A DNA stretch of 64,000 nucleotides from Irpex lacteus (GCA_001986395.2 MQVO02000018.1:186001-250000); one strand, 5' to 3'. Counted from the first letter of the stretch, positions 50,170-63,439 are shown. Translations and numbers: made by a program. The notes: a model not told the origin generated them from the letters alone.

Positions 50170-52281
50170 CTACGACCTGGAGCACACATCCCGATGACCA
50201 GCGACCCAATCTCTGTTGGTACAATATTTAGTGATCTCGCTCTCCCAGTAGCAGAAACGCCGAGTAGGAACGGACTTACTTCTCCTGGCAAATGGGGCTA
50301 CAATAAAATACCCTCCAACACCCCTTACAAACCTTCATCTTATGCGCCGGGTCCATCAAACACAAACATCCCTCCAACGCACACCCCCTCCTCCCAATCC
50401 TCCCACCATACTCCTGCACAGCAGCAAGATGCCCCTCACTACCCCACGGCGCCGGATCCCTCGTTATACGCTCCGACTCCTTCAAATTACACGCCTGGCC
50501 CACCTGCTCCCACAGATCGACGACGAACGTGAGCATCTGCTCGCGATGATCCCGCTTGGCTTTGAGCTGGCGCAGGCGCGTGAGGATGGGGTACCAGACT
50601 GTGCGGGTTGTCTCGGCTACGTTGCGCACGAGCCCGATTACTCTGGGAGAGTGGGATTGGCCGAGGAGTTTGGTGGTCATTGTGTCTCGTAAGAGGGAGA
50701 TGGGGCGGACGAGGCATGCTGTGGAGAATAGACACGAACGTGAGCGTGGTGTAACCCAGTAATATGTCTGGCCTGACTTACAGATAAAATCTGGGGTGGC
50801 ACGTTCTTCGAGTGCGGGAAGATGGAGTAAACGCAGGAAGAGAGGCATGAACTTGATGCGTATTATTTCTTGGAGGAAGTTTGTGGCTTGGTCTTGTGTC
50901 ATCTGTTGCGCCTTCGCAACTTCAAACAGATCATGCCGGGTGAACCTGAACCAACCAACAAAACCCCATTAGCACCACTTTCTTCGCGCACACATGAGAC
51001 ATTAGACACTCACGAGATCATGTAAAAGGCTACTTTGAATATCTCGTACATAACTCCGTTCGAGATCTCGCCTGCAGAGCAGAGCTGCCGCTGACAAGCG
51101 ATAGAACATCCGTCTCTTAACTTTGATAGGAGCTCGAACGATACAGGATGCAGCACGGGGGGACAAACGATCGCAATCGCGCGCAGGCCACTCATGTATG
51201 CCATGACTTCCTTCTCCATAACGTCCGGATGTAACATGACGAACGTCATCTTGCTTATCAACGCTTCTTCATGGTGGGTGTTTACGATCGCCTCCGTCAG
51301 GAACTGTCGCAGCCCGACGTTATCGTTCGGTCCATTATTCAGGATCGGGCCCTCATTTCCCTGGCCGATGCAGTATAACTTCCATGCACCCTCTGTGCAA
51401 AAGAGGTCGCGGGTCCGCATCCATACGTACATGGCAACGTGGTATGCGCGGCCGTAGTTCAGTGATTGGACTTGAACACTGGGGATATTTGAGAGCGAAT
51501 CAGTTGGTATGCACATGGCCGGGGAGAATACACTACGTACTAGCACTCGTAATGTAGCTTGTTGATAGCGACAGCAACGTGCACAAGACGCAGGAACGTA
51601 GTCGTTTCGCGTCCTTCATAGTATTCACCCCAGAGTGCGTCCGACAAATGATCAAGCGTCTGTTCCCTCTGTCTCCAGAGCGTAAGGTAGAGCTTGTTCG
51701 TCCGTTCCAAGAAATATTTGGCGTTTTTGAGGTGTTTCCGTCGCCAGCGCTGCACAATACGGAAGTACCCGCATAGACACGCATGAAGCGAGCTGTACAC
51801 ATGGTGAAAATAATTCTTTTAATGAGCAACGTTTCTTCGTAGTCAGCGCATCTCGATCCATACATGAATGAATCAACACGTCACGTACTACTTCCTCCTC
51901 GTTTTCCTGCACGTATATCCTCTCGTCTGATGCTACGTCAAGAACGGCATCGGCCAGCCCACTGTCGTGAAAATCCCAGAGATCATCGTCCTCCTCGTCT
52001 CCAGAGATACTCCACTCCAGCAGCTTCTTCCGCGTCCACCATAAGCACAGCTGGTCGCGCACGTCCTTTATAAGTTTGAATCTCTTCATGTCGCGGGCTG
52101 CGTTAGCTGCTTTGAGCTGTTGACCGAGCTCCCTGAGGCCATCCTCGGTCTTCGTTTCTAGGGTCTTGTAGTACTCTCCCCAACCCTTGATGTTGTTGTA
52201 TTCGCGGAATTCGGGATCACCGAGCTGTGCAAAGAGTTCTTCGAAACTTGCTCCCTTTGTGAGGTCGGGCCAGTAAGCCAT
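50170..52281 (-). CDS. MYND-type zinc finger protein, paralogue F
   Basis: Exons 52281-51889, 51815-51541, 51478-51014, 50945-50782, 50718-50280, 50212-50170; phases 0-2-2-1-2; 592 residues. Closest to G, its head-to-head neighbour: both have WPDL, then GDPEFREYNNIK (GDAEFREYNNIK in G) and FHDSGLADAVLDVASDERIY. Central motifs YHVAMYVW and CSIACQRQLC. Finger: CALEGCLC, HKMKVCKGCW, YCSPICQEK, DWVAGHRDVC. The start at 52281 is chosen because it aligns with the start of G; an in-frame ATG five codons upstream (52296) is possible. An Asp/Glu cluster (GDEEDDDLWD) is specific to F. Confidence 0.88.
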
Positions 52282-52785
52282 TGGTAAGTATTCCAAGATA
52301 CGAGGTATATAGAGGGCCTAGAGGCTAGACCCCGAATTTAATCAGTAGTAAATAGGCTGCGTTATACTGCAATGCGTTAGCGGGAGGTAAGTAACTTATA
52401 TTTCAAGTACGTCCAGCTTACCTATTACGTTAGTCGCGAACAATTACTTGACATGCGTAGTATTCCGGGAGTACTTCAAGGGACAGAAAGAGTAGCAGGC
52501 AACGTTTCTTGAACTAGCTGCGGGCAAATAATTCGGCCAATTGAGTGACAATTGGGTGACCGTGACGTCTCGCGTTGGTGCCTGTGACTACCGTGTCTGT
52601 GACCACTATATCCGCGGCTTAGACGCGCGCTGAACGCGAATCTCATCTTAGACCACACAAAATACATGGCAAGTAATTGTTAACAGCTGACTTAAGAGGT
52701 AAGTTGCGCATACTTGCAATATAATTATGCATTTATTTGACCATTGTATCATTTAGTACTACTAGTCGCAAGAACGCATTTACTT
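52282..52785. promoter_or_regulatory. Shared 504-bp promoter of the divergent MYND genes F and G
   Basis: Between the two starts. Contains TGACGTC at about 52563 with flanks resembling the CRE upstream of E, and TATCATTTAGTA at 52747-52758, a variant of the motif upstream of D and E. No ORF of note. Confidence 0.45.
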
Positions 52786-54862
52786 ATGGCATCCCCATGG
52801 CCCGACCTCGCAGATACTTACGCTGAACTCAGCGCAGCTCTCGGTGACGCCGAATTTCGTGAATACAACAACATCAAGGACTGGGGAGAGAAATACAAAA
52901 CCCTTGTCCCGAGGACCGAGGATGGCCTCAGGGAGCTCGCCGCGCAGCTGAAAACAGCTCATGCAGCTGGCGACGTCAAGAGATTTGAACTCATGCGGGC
53001 AGTGCGCGAACAGCTGTGCCTATGGCATACACGGAAGAAACTGCTGGAATGCAGTATCTCTAAGGACGACAACGGCGACTACCTCTGGGAGTTTCATGAC
53101 AGCGGGCTGGCCGACGCCGTTCTCGACGTAGCCTCAGACGAGCGGATATATGCGCATGAAAGCGTAGAAGAAGTGGTACTAGCTGCATCTCTGAAAAGGC
53201 ATTACAATGCGCTAATCGCAGGAATCATAGACTTACCTCCACCACGTGTACAGCTCGCTCCATGCGTGTCTTTGTGGTTATTTCTGTGTCTTACAGCGCA
53301 GACGGTGTAAGCACCTCAAAAGCACTAAATACTACCTGGAACGCACGAATAAACTGTACATTATGCTCTGGAAGCGAAGGAAACAAACACTCGACCATAT
53401 GTCGGACGCGCAATGGGGTGAAACCACTATGCTTCTGCGTGTGGTGTATATTGCTGTTGTTATCGAGAAGCTACATCACGAATGCTAGTACGTAGTCTAT
53501 AGCGGTTATAAGTGAACCGACTCACTCACTCTAAAACGTCACGATTTTGTAGTCTTCAGATGCAACCACTGAACTATGGTCGCGCATATCACATCACAAT
53601 GTACGCATGGATGCGCACCCGTGACCTCCGGTGCACCGAGGGGGCTTGGAATCTGTTCTTCATCGGATTAGGAACACAAGGGCCGATCATCAACAACGGA
53701 CCGAACGACAACGTCCCCCTGCGACAGTTCATGACGGAGGCAATAGTGGGCACCAACCACGAAGAAGCGTTGGTCAATAAGATGGCCTTCGTCATGTTAC
53801 ATCCGGACGTCATGGACAAAACCCTCATGAGATATATGAGTGGCATTCGCGCAATCGCTATCGTCTGCCCGCCTGTTCTACGCCCCGTGTCATTCGAGGT
53901 ACTCTCGAGAATGCGAGACGGGTGCTCTGTTGCTTGTCAGCGGCAACTCTGCTCTGGAGGCGAGATCTCGAACGGAATCATGTACGAGATATTCAAGGTA
54001 GCCTTTTACATGATCTCGTAAGTGTCCAGTGTACTGTTACACACATTCACGATAGAGGTGCTGATGGATTGAATTCTGTTTGTTCAGGTTCACCCGTCAC
54101 GACCTCCTCGAAGTCGCCAATGAGGGAAAGCTCACGCAAGATCAAGCCACGGAGTTCCTCCAGGAAATCGTCCGTATCAAGTTCATGCCTCTCTTCCAGC
54201 GTTTACTGCATCTTCCTGTGCTCGAGGAACGCGCTACTCCAGACTTCGTCTGTAAGTCAAGTCAAGGCAGATTCCGAGTCGTGCCGCATCAACGAGCAAC
54301 ACTCATACTTATATTCTGCCCAGCGTGCCTCGTTCGTCCCCTTTCTCTCTGCAGAGACGCAATGACCACCAAATTTCTCGGTCAGTCTCGCGCACGCGCG
54401 ACAGTCGGCCTCGTGCGCAACGTCATCGAGACCACACGTACAGTATGGTACCCCATCCTCACGCGCCTCCGCCAACTCAAAGCCATGCGGGATCATCGCG
54501 AGCAGATGTGGACGTACGTCGTGGTGCTATGGGAGCAGTTTGGCCAGGCCTGCGGCCTATCTTCGTCTGACCGTCTCACGCGAGAGCCCGTGCCATGGGG
54601 TAGCCATCTCGTCACGCTGCAGAATCCTAGGAGTGTTAGGAGAGGGTGTTCGTTGGACAGCTGTATGTGCGTGATGGCCCCGTCACATAAGCTTAAAGTG
54701 TGCAAAGGCTGTTGGCGGGCGTTTTATTGTAGCGAGAGATGTCAGGCTCAGTAAGTCATGGTCTGCAACTGCGCTCGTTTGTTCCCTTGCTGACACTTGA
54801 ATGTGTTTTTCCTTACTAGAGACTGGCTCGCTGGTCATAGTGACGTTTGCGTCAGGTCGTAG
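52786..54862 (+). CDS. MYND-type zinc finger protein, paralogue G
   Basis: Exons 52786-53175, 53231-53487, 53553-54017, 54088-54251, 54324-54750, 54820-54862; phases 0-2-2-1-2; 581 residues. Divergent sister of F with the same last-exon length (43 nt). Begins MASPWPDLADTYAELSAAL. A six-residue deletion relative to F follows DAQWGE. Central motifs YHITMYAW and CSVACQRQLC. Finger: CSLDSCMC, HKLKVCKGCW, YCSERCQAQ, DWLAGHSDVC. All splice sites are canonical. Convergent with H. Function unknown. Confidence 0.9.
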
Positions 54863-55036
54863 CATCACTTCCGCCGGCAAGTTAATCTCCGTAGTGCTCC
54901 CGTATCTCCTCGGCGAGCTCAGATCACAACAAATAAAGTTACGGCACTACATAGTACTGTGCTGAACGGAGTAATACATATGTGTTGTACTAAGAAGTCC
55001 ATTTTTCTGACCGTAGCGGTAGGTGCAGCCATCGAG

Positions 55037-57124
55037 CTACTGTTGTCTGTTTTTGGAACATACAGCATAGTGGCGACCAGAATACCAGTCACTGTAATCA
55101 AAAGGATCAGCGATTGCAGAACATTAGCAGAGCATGATACTCACATTATTTGACATTGGCTGCCGCAATAACGCACTTGCCAACAACCCTTGCAAACCTT
55201 CATCTTATGATGCGGAGCAAGCGAGCACAAACATTGAATCCAAGAGCATCCGACACGAGATGTGGTTCCAGGTCCCAAATCCGAGATCTGCCCTCTCCAT
55301 GGCATAGGCTGTTTGACGCCATTGGTGGTAGAAGATAGACCGCATACGAGTCCAAGCTCTTCCCACACTTCGCCTACACGTACCCAATGCGGCTGCATAC
55401 TATTGGTCTTTTCCTTCAGCGGTTGCAGGTTCTCCTTCACAGGATACCACATAGAGTGCATGAACACGAACACATTATGCAGCACTTGGTGTATGCTATG
55501 CGACCTTTGGGCTTCGGCTCGTATCCTTGCCGCAGTGTCTCTGCATATAGTCAATAAGCGAACGAGAACCGCTGGGAGTTGATAACTCGAATCGTTAGCA
55601 GTGCACCGAACTTCGAAGATATAATAAGTACTGACAGAGAAAGTCTGCAGATGCACGTATTTGAGTGACACGGAGCTGGATAAGTGACTGAACGAGTGGC
55701 AGCAGCTTGATGCGCAAGGCTTCCTGCCAGAACTCTACAGCCATTGTTATAGTCATGTGACCGGCGGTGGCGGTAGTGAACTCGTAAAAGTCATTGTGCG
55801 TAAACCTTTGCTAGCATTGATATAAGTTATGCGTGGATAGTCTAGTGAGGATACTCACGAGATGAGATAGAACGAGGTCTTAACAACTTCGTACCTAAAG
55901 CCATCTGAATCGGTATCCCCAGAACAGAACTCCCGCTCGAATGCAATTGCACAGCTCGCGCGCAGGTGCTCCACAGACGTTGCTGTCAAGGAATCTACCA
56001 TAGACGGACAGGCGACGACCATCATGTGAAAGATGCTCAGCGTGCGCGCTAAGATGTGGTCCAATATGCCACTGTGTCGTAGTAGATAAGACAACTTTGC
56101 AGCCACTGCTCCCTGTCGGTTTACTTTCACGACGGCTTCTTCAAGGAATTGTCGCACCACGATGTTATCATTAGACCCACTGCCAACGATGGGCCCCTGC
56201 TCCCCGATACCTACGGAGATCAACTGCCAGGCTGTTTCGCTACAAAACAGGTTTCGAGTCCGTGTCCACACATACATTCCGATATGATACGCGCGGCCGT
56301 ACGTGAGCTGCTGGACCTGTTTACTATAACCAGCGCATGTCAACAATCGAGTAGTTAAACCATACAACTAGACGTGGGAAACCGAGAACACTTACTAGCA
56401 AACATGATGTAGTTTGACGACTGAACAAGCGAGTGCAAGCAAGCGTCCGAGCATTGCGAACCGCGTAGGGCCCGGACGCCCATGAGGGGTGTCTGTCATA
56501 ACACGGAGGACCTGATCTTTGTTTGACCAAAGCATCATGCAGAGTCGATTGGCCCGCTCTAAGAACGATTTACTACCTTTGAGGTATCTGCGCCGAAGCC
56601 CTGGGGTGGTCACCATACGGTAGTATCCACAGAAACAGGCAAAAAGAGAGCTATAGACGTCATGCAAATAGGTCTAGCAGATAACGCGGTGAGTATACGT
56701 AGCACATTTTTGAGTCTAGTTAGTGAGAGTCATAGCGTACCTCATGGACACTACCGTCTACAACGTAGATGTTCTTGTCGAACGCTATATCCAGCACGAG
56801 GTCGGCCATCCCTTCATCATGCATCACCCAGTGGTCGCCATCTACGCGCATATTAATATACCCATGGTCAATTGCTTGCCTCACACAGTGCCAGATAGCA
56901 AGGTCGCGTTGTACGTCCTGTATGAGATCGAACCGACGTGCATGGACGCATTCGTGGCATTTCCTGAGTTGCACAACGAGCTCTCGGAGTTCGGACCAGC
57001 TCCGACGCATACGGTCAGATTCGGTCCTGATTATATCTGGATCGTACTCTGAATACTGAAGGGGCCCCAGTAGCGACATTATGTCGCCATAAGGGAGCCT
57101 GACCTCAGGCTCGGCTTCATCCAT
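55037..57124 (-). CDS. MYND-type zinc finger protein, paralogue H
   Basis: Exons 57124-56741, 56673-56396, 56323-55859, 55805-55636, 55571-55145, 55091-55037; phases 0-2-2-1-2; 592 residues. Belongs with A, C and D: starts MDEAEPEVRLPYGDIMSLL. Central motifs YHIGMYVW and CAIAFEREFC, where Glu replaces the usual Gln. Finger: CSWIQCLC, HKMKVCKGCW, YCGSQCQII, DWYSGRHYAVC. The last loop is two residues longer than in C and D but equals that of A. Tail-to-tail with G, about 175 bp apart. Function unknown. Confidence 0.88.
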
Positions 57125-57702
57125 CTTGTGCCAGTGAATAGTTCACAGCCTGTAAGTATACACTCATGCAGTCAGTTATGGAAGACGAGCTTTCGTGAAG
57201 ATACTCACGGTCTTACTTGCAGTGGTATACGCTGTACCTTGGGTATTAAACTCGTTAGTCGTGAGATGGCGGTCGAAGACAAAGTGATCATGAGTCTGGA
57301 CAACAAACGTCAAACACGAACATTGAGCGCTCTCGGCTACGCGATAGCGCCGATACGACTTTGAGACAAGTACTGTTGAGAACATTGGCAAGTACGTAGA
57401 GCGACCTTGACGTCTGTTAGTTATTTGTAACTACACGTGCGTGCGTCGAGTCATATACCTCACTGGAAGGCGGTAGCTGAACGGCTTTTCAATTAATATG
57501 ATGCAACTGGATTATAAACCTTGTATAACCACATACTTAAAGCCTTGAAAAGAAAGATGAATCCGAATGAACACTGAACGAGAACACCGGCTGCGGTCCT
57601 CAATAAGCATGTTGTACACCATGAATCAGCAAAAGAAGCACTTGTTGGAGGTCTCTTACTCAACAATCTCGACTAAGTGAAATAAGCCCGTTCCCCCAGG
57701 CA
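57125..57702. other. Intergenic between MYND H and I
   Basis: Upstream of H and downstream of I. The stretch GCGGTCGAAGACAAAG at about 57268 resembles GCGGTAGAAGACAAGG at about 3625, upstream of A, at a similar distance from the start. No gene. Confidence 0.55.
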
Positions 57703-59787
57703 TCACCTAGCACGTGCACTCTCCCGAGAGCATATATCTCTATGTCCTTCCTTCCAATCCCTACAGAATTAAGCCATCAGCTACAACATCCCGGCCATCC
57801 TTGAAATAGCGCACAAGACTCACTGTTTCTGGCACCTCGAACCACAATATACCGCCTTCCAACACCCTTTACACACCTTCATATGATGCTCCGGCCACTC
57901 CGCACACAAACACTTCTCCCAAGCGCACCCTCTCTTGAACAATATCTTCTTGTCCTCCCTATGAGTCTGAATCCGGATATATCCTTCGAGTGGCTCCTGA
58001 GGGACATTGCACAGCTCTCCAATCCGAGTCCACGCCTGCAACGCCGGCTTCAAGTCGTCTCGTACCGCGCGTCGTTCAGTCGATAGACGACGCAAACCTG
58101 TCCAGATGGTGTGCCATACGGAATGGACTGTGTTCTGCATATCTGCTAAGCCCCTGTGAGCAGCCGCAGCTCCTTCTTCTCGGAATTGAAATGCCAGTGC
58201 GACCCGGCACACCTCAAACAACCAGACTACATCACCTGCGAGAGAATATGAGCACAGCGAATTGGGGGTGATAGTCGTACAGGAGAGTATTTACTTATGA
58301 GGGGCTCGGAACGATTGGCCGCTGCAGCATCAGTAGGAAACTGAACGAAGTGCGCGATGAGTGGGAGTAGCTTAATGCGATTGAAATCATCGATGACTTT
58401 CGCAGCTCGCGAGCGGGGGAGTTCGCTAGGGCGGATGAAGCGCCACATATGTTTCGTCGTAAACCTGAATACCATACATCAACGTGCGAATGAGTATGAC
58501 ATAGCTACTACGATGACAAGCACTAGCACTCACGTGGTCCACCAAAACGACAGCAAGAAGATATCATGCACTACGTCTGGATTCTTCCCCTCTCCTAAGC
58601 ACACCTGGCGTTGGCATGCCTTGGAGCAATTTTCGCGCAGCAAGATGTAACTTCTGTTTTCCACATCATCGAACAGCTCAAAACATGCAACGCGCAGCCT
58701 CCACATCCCGCCGAGTATCGACAGAATCTTGTCATCTGTGCAGGAGGGCGAGAAGAGCAGGAAGCTGAGAGTATCCATGAACTCCTCTTTCATGTTGTTA
58801 CGAATGACGGCTTTGTTGAAGAACTGACGGACCCTGTTGTTGCCTGTGATGGAAGGCTGAATCGGCTCTTCGAGGTCCACAGCACGCATGAACGCGTCCC
58901 AAACTATCATTGCGATGTAGGGATTAGAAGTATTCATCCATACGAACATCGTCACGTGGTGCGTCCACCCAGTCGTGAGCCTTCGTTTATCCCGGCTAGG
59001 TGAGAATCCATGTGTTAAGCGTGCCAGCACTGCTAGAATGAATTCCCACAACGTACTGGCATTGAAAGTATAAACCGTCGGCAGTCTGTGCCAACGAGAT
59101 AAGACGATACTCCATGGGCCAGCCGTGCACCTCGTCCGGGCTCAGATCAAGTAACGCAGGGTCACGCTGTGCCCACAGATTCTCGAACAGTCCTTCCAGA
59201 TGCTCTAAGAAGTCTTTGACCATGTCGAGAAAGCGTGGCGGGGAGTACTTGATAACACGAAGGTACGCACAGGCGCAAGCATAGACAGCGCTGTAGACAT
59301 CGTGGATATATTCCTATTTATGACGTCTCCATGAGCAAACACAACATTCGGGCGATCTCGTCAGTAAGGCTCTCACCTCTTCTTCTAACCCATCTTCTAC
59401 GTCTTCAAATATTCTTTTATCAGAGGCGATGTCAAGGAGACAGTGCGGAAGACGACTGTTATGGATGTCGGCCCAGTTTAGGATGTTCTGGTCATCCTGC
59501 CCTACCCCTTGCAGCACAATACGTCTATGCCAATTCGCAAGCTCGAGTCTAATATCCTCTATAACTCCAAACCTTTCCTCGCCGAGTTCACCAGGCCTGT
59601 GACAAGACCTGAGAGACGAAGCAAATTCCTCTGCTGTACGTCTAGAGAAAGTCGTGGGGCGTGAAAGTAATTCGGGGCTCCAGGTGGGGTCTTTGTCCCC
59701 GAGATCGGTGTCATAGAGCGTGGTCGCAAGGTAAGCGGGTGATCGAGCCATATCTATATTCGCCTGCTTGAGTCGAGGAACACTCAA
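57703..59787 (-). CDS. MYND-type zinc finger protein, paralogue I
   Basis: Exons 59787-59377, 59313-59057, 58995-58534, 58464-58295, 58235-57824, 57760-57703; phases 0-2-2-1-2; 589 residues from 59787, or 577 if the Met at 59751 is the start. Divergent: no EVRLPY block, an LPHCLLDIASDKRIF segment instead of the usual LADxVxDIA. Central motifs HHVTMFVW and CSKACQRQVC. Finger: CAWEKCLC, HHMKVCKGCW, YCGSRCQKQ, DWKEGHRDIC. All sites canonical. Function unknown. Confidence 0.87.
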
Positions 59788-60113
59788 AGCAGCTAATGAA
59801 CGACTTACTTGAGTATCTGCGACAGTCTGTTCCAGACGTTGTGGTCAAAGGTCAAGGTAGGAGGAGACCAGTGGCACATGTACAGGGTCAATTTACGACA
59901 AAGAAATTGTGACCGGCGCGTGCGTGACAACACCCTTGGCGCGTTAGCGCTGGTTCTAGGTATAATCTGAAAAGGCTTCAAAGCTTTAACTTGTATGGGA
60001 CGATTAACATGCTACAGAACAACAAAAATAACTATGCACATGTCTGGATTGTAATATAATAAGCGTAGACGACAACGATAATCAAGAATGCAAACATCAC
60101 CCACAGTCAAATA
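59788..60113. other. Intergenic, no supported gene
   Basis: Promoter region of MYND I and 3' flank of the next gene; nothing recognised. Confidence 0.5.
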
Positions 60114-61239
60114 TCAGATATCCAAGAACGAGAGTACTTCACTACCCGTCTCGTCAACCACGGCCTCTCTGAACAACAATGACTTCAACCGTCGAAGATC
60201 AGACCTCTTCACGCCGCCGTTCACGTTCACGTTGCCGTTCACCTCTTTCTCCACGAGGTCGTTTGTCGCGGTGAAAGTCGTACTGACAGGGCTGGAAGGC
60301 GCGGATCGTTTCTGTCTGAGTATCCTCTCCTTGAACCCACTTCCCGTGCGGAATCTGGAGCGAGAAGATTGGCTAGCCGAAGACGCGTCATATGAGGTTG
60401 GCATGGTATCGAAGTCCACAGGTGTTTGCGGTAACGAGATATCTCGAGGAGAAAGAGGGCTATGAGTCATTGAAGGAATTGTCGGCGTGAGTCTTGTGTT
60501 GGTTACAATTTGGAGGTGCTTGGGGTTTCGCGTAGCAGAGTCACATTGCGTGCTAAGGAGGGGCGAGGGTAATGAAGAGCCAGATGCGTAGCCAGGCTCT
60601 TCATACCAGTGCGAGGATGAACGGATACTTCTGATCGCCATGGTATTCTCATCCTATGATTACATGTCTTCAGATGATTGATCAGGCGAGCAGTATTCGA
60701 CAGCTTACGAGGTCGTATATGTCCTCCCAAGGTGGGTGTCCACCTTCGGGCGAGTCCAACGCGTGACGCCACTCCATCGGCGATAATGACGGCGGGCGCG
60801 GTACAGGCAGTTTACTGACCACTCGAGCGACCTTGCCCAACGCATCTAGAAGATCCAAGACGCGGGCATCATCATCAAACTCTTCGTCTTCTTCATCTCC
60901 GTTTTCATGTTGCTTCGAAGAGGCACTGGAACTGTCCCCGCTATAAGAACCAGGACCTTCACGGCAAGTATCGACGCGTGCAGAGTCCAGAGGAGAGATC
61001 AAGAACAGACTATTAGCAGACGGAGAGACAAGAGCCGGGAATTCTCCAAAGATTTCTTGGACCAGGTTCGCGATACAGCCAGCATATTCAGGAAGATTAG
61101 GGTCCACGGAGCCAGTGTTAACGAAGAGACTTGAACTTGAGGGTAAGTCGGTCTTGATGAGAGCCGAGGGTTTCGCAGAAGAGTCAGCAATACGTGCGTT
61201 GAAGAGAGAATTTCGTCCTGAGGAGCTGTAATTGGACAT
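60114..61239 (-). CDS. Hypothetical Ser-rich protein, 356 residues
   Basis: Exons 61239-60709 and 60653-60114, one 55-nt intron in phase 0 with a GTAAGC donor. The N-terminal half has one ordered-looking piece, PEYAGCIANLVQEIFGEFP, then an acidic Glu/Asp run (NGDEEDEEFDDDAR) leading into a helix, LDLLDALGKVARVVSKLP, and a Pro/Trp-containing segment (MEWRHALDSPEGGHPPWEDI). The C-terminal half is Ser/Thr/Pro-rich, disordered, with many SP and TP sites, and ends in a short helix (RLKSLLFREAVVDE). No catalytic domain or membrane segment. Possibly a regulatory or scaffold protein; not recognised. Confidence 0.75.
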
Positions 61240-61639
61240 GACTTGAAAGTTGTCTGCGGGTATCTCTTGATGACGGTATTGAGCATTCGTTAAATCGTAT
61301 TATTCGTGGCCAGCTTTGCGTATATCTAGAGGAACACGGAAGTGGCTAACATGGCGGAACGCAGGAAGAGACGTCGACGTGAAGCGCTCGAGCTCGAGGA
61401 GTGTGTGACGACGTGTGACAATATGTGACAGAGGCCGTGACATGGCCTCGATCTTTACCAGCAGGGTTAGTACTCTAGATCTCTAAGTCATTCCAGGATC
61501 AACTTGAAGTTCACACATAAAAGCTGCGAAAGGATATCCGAGATTTATTCAACTTTTTATCCTGCATACATTAAATCGTGTCTCATGACGTCCGACACCT
61601 CACCGACTCCCATCGTTTTGCCAGGACCCAGAACAACAC
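61240..61639. other. Intergenic, no supported gene
   Basis: Upstream of the hypothetical gene and 3' flank of the GH28 gene. Nothing recognised. Confidence 0.5.
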
Positions 61640-63378
61640 CTACTTTCCAGCCAAAGCCTTGAGCGGCTGGGTACCGGGGAAGAACGACGGTGGGATAGTT
61701 CTAAAATGCCACAAAATACCATCAGCACACCACATCCAAATAAACCGCAAACCACAACACAAAAGCACTCACGGAATCGGAATCGGCGAGTTCGTCGGGA
61801 AGCCATCCGACAAATCTCCACTCATCGTCGCCGGAGTAGTGAACGCAGGGGGCTTGCTGATCGTCTTCGTCACCTGCGAGTAACTTCCGCCGCTGCCCGA
61901 CTTGAGGCAGGCGCCAGTACCGTACGCACTACGGCACTTGTTGGTGGCTTGGTTGTTGGCGGCCCAGAGGTTAACGTTGTTGATGTTGATGTCCGTGCAG
62001 GGGGCTCCGTCGGCGCAGAGGACTTGAATGGGGGCGCGGCGGGCGCCGTCGGTGATGAAGCCATCCCAGTTCTATTCCGCGATATCAGTTCTCCAAAGCA
62101 GGAAGAAGGACAACGTACGACGATGGACTTACAGAGAAGGTGATATCCTTGAGTTGCACTCCATTACCCGGCGCAGTGCTCTGGCTACTCCAGTACTGAT
62201 CAATATCCAACCCGTACGCCGTGTTCCTCGCGATAAAGTTCTCCAAATTCACGTTCTGCACCGTTCCACTTCCACCATTAGACTTGATCATGAAGATCTG
62301 GTTGCCTCCGTTCGTGTACACATTGCGGTAGAGCACGTTCTGGATGGTAGTGTTGGCACCAAGCGAGCCAATGGCGGAGCCACCGGATTGGTTGCACCAG
62401 ATTTGCTCGACTTGAATGTGGTTCGCGGGGGACTTGACAGTGACGCACTCGTCGCGGTTGGTGACTTCGATGTCGTGGATCCAGTAGTTTGTGCCCCAGA
62501 CGTCGATACCGTCAGAACCGCCGAGGTTTCCTCCGCGAATGACCGTGTTGTACACTTCACCGTTCGAGCCGTCCTGGATGACAAGGTGGAACTCGGGAGC
62601 TAGACATTCGAAATGAAGTTAAACATGCAGTTATTGACGCGAAATATGTCCGAGAGGCGACTTACAGTCAACCATGATGATGTCGTGCAAAGACCAGTTA
62701 GTCGACGTGACCACACGGATGAGACGAGGTCTACATCGTGGGCGGAATAATCAGTACTATATTCTCGCGAGAGATACACCCATGGTTATGCCGCACTCAC
62801 CCAGCATTGCGGCACTGGTAGCCGTTACCCTGGATGGCACCCTTGCCCGTGCTCGAGAAGAACTCGAAGTCGTTAGCGTTCTGGATGACGATCATGTTAC
62901 CTCCAGTGGTGCCTATTTATAGTGACCATAACAAATTGCAGTCAGACAAGCTCGAAGAAACTCCAATCAGTGGTGAAATGAGAAGACGCACTGGTACGGG
63001 TGATGACACCGTCCAACTGGAACGCCCACTTGGTACCGTGGTTCAGTGTCTGCCAAGTCTGCATGTTGTAGTTACCAGGGGGCACGTAGAGCGTAGCACC
63101 GTTGGTGGCCTTGGTGACACAGTCGCTGAACGCTTTACCAATGGCTGGGCCGATGTCCTAAGAATATATTCGTGAGTGAGAAGCGGATGAGACAAAGAAA
63201 GAGATCGCAGACATACACTAGAACCGACAGAGCCACCATAGTTGAGAACGTTACAGATGGTGCCCTGCTTCGACGACAGCGAGGACGTAGGCCCCACAGA
63301 CCCAGACAGCTGAGCGAGTGACCCAGAGAGGCTGCAAAGAGCGAGCAGAGCCGTAAGACGCGAGAATCCGAAAGCCAT
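61640..63378 (-). CDS. Secreted rhamnogalacturonan hydrolase, GH28
   Basis: Cleaves the galacturonate-rhamnose backbone of pectin hairy regions. Exons 63378-63217, 63157-62992, 62912-62801, 62730-62666, 62599-62133, 62071-61773, 61700-61640; 443 residues. Signal peptide at residues 1-22 ([22 protein letters not shown]), then [16 protein letters not shown], the typical mature start. The parallel beta-helix includes [20 protein letters not shown] and [13 protein letters not shown]: Asp-Glu stands where polygalacturonases have Asp-Asp, and the NTD and HG motifs of those enzymes are missing, which marks the rhamnogalacturonan hydrolase subgroup. Cys pairs near LCADGAPC and [12 protein letters not shown] match Aspergillus RhgA. 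Donor of intron 1 is taken as GTATGT, the only phase-consistent choice. Confidence 0.95.
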
Positions 63379-63439
63379 GTTGTCTCCTTTGAAGTGGGTG
63401 GAACTTCGAATCCTCTCCCTGATGGCTGCTCATAGCTTC

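Noticed and set aside
50158..50692. Pro-rich plus-strand frames across 50158-50692
   Set aside because: Antisense shadow of the last two exons of MYND gene F, whose splicing and finger are clear.
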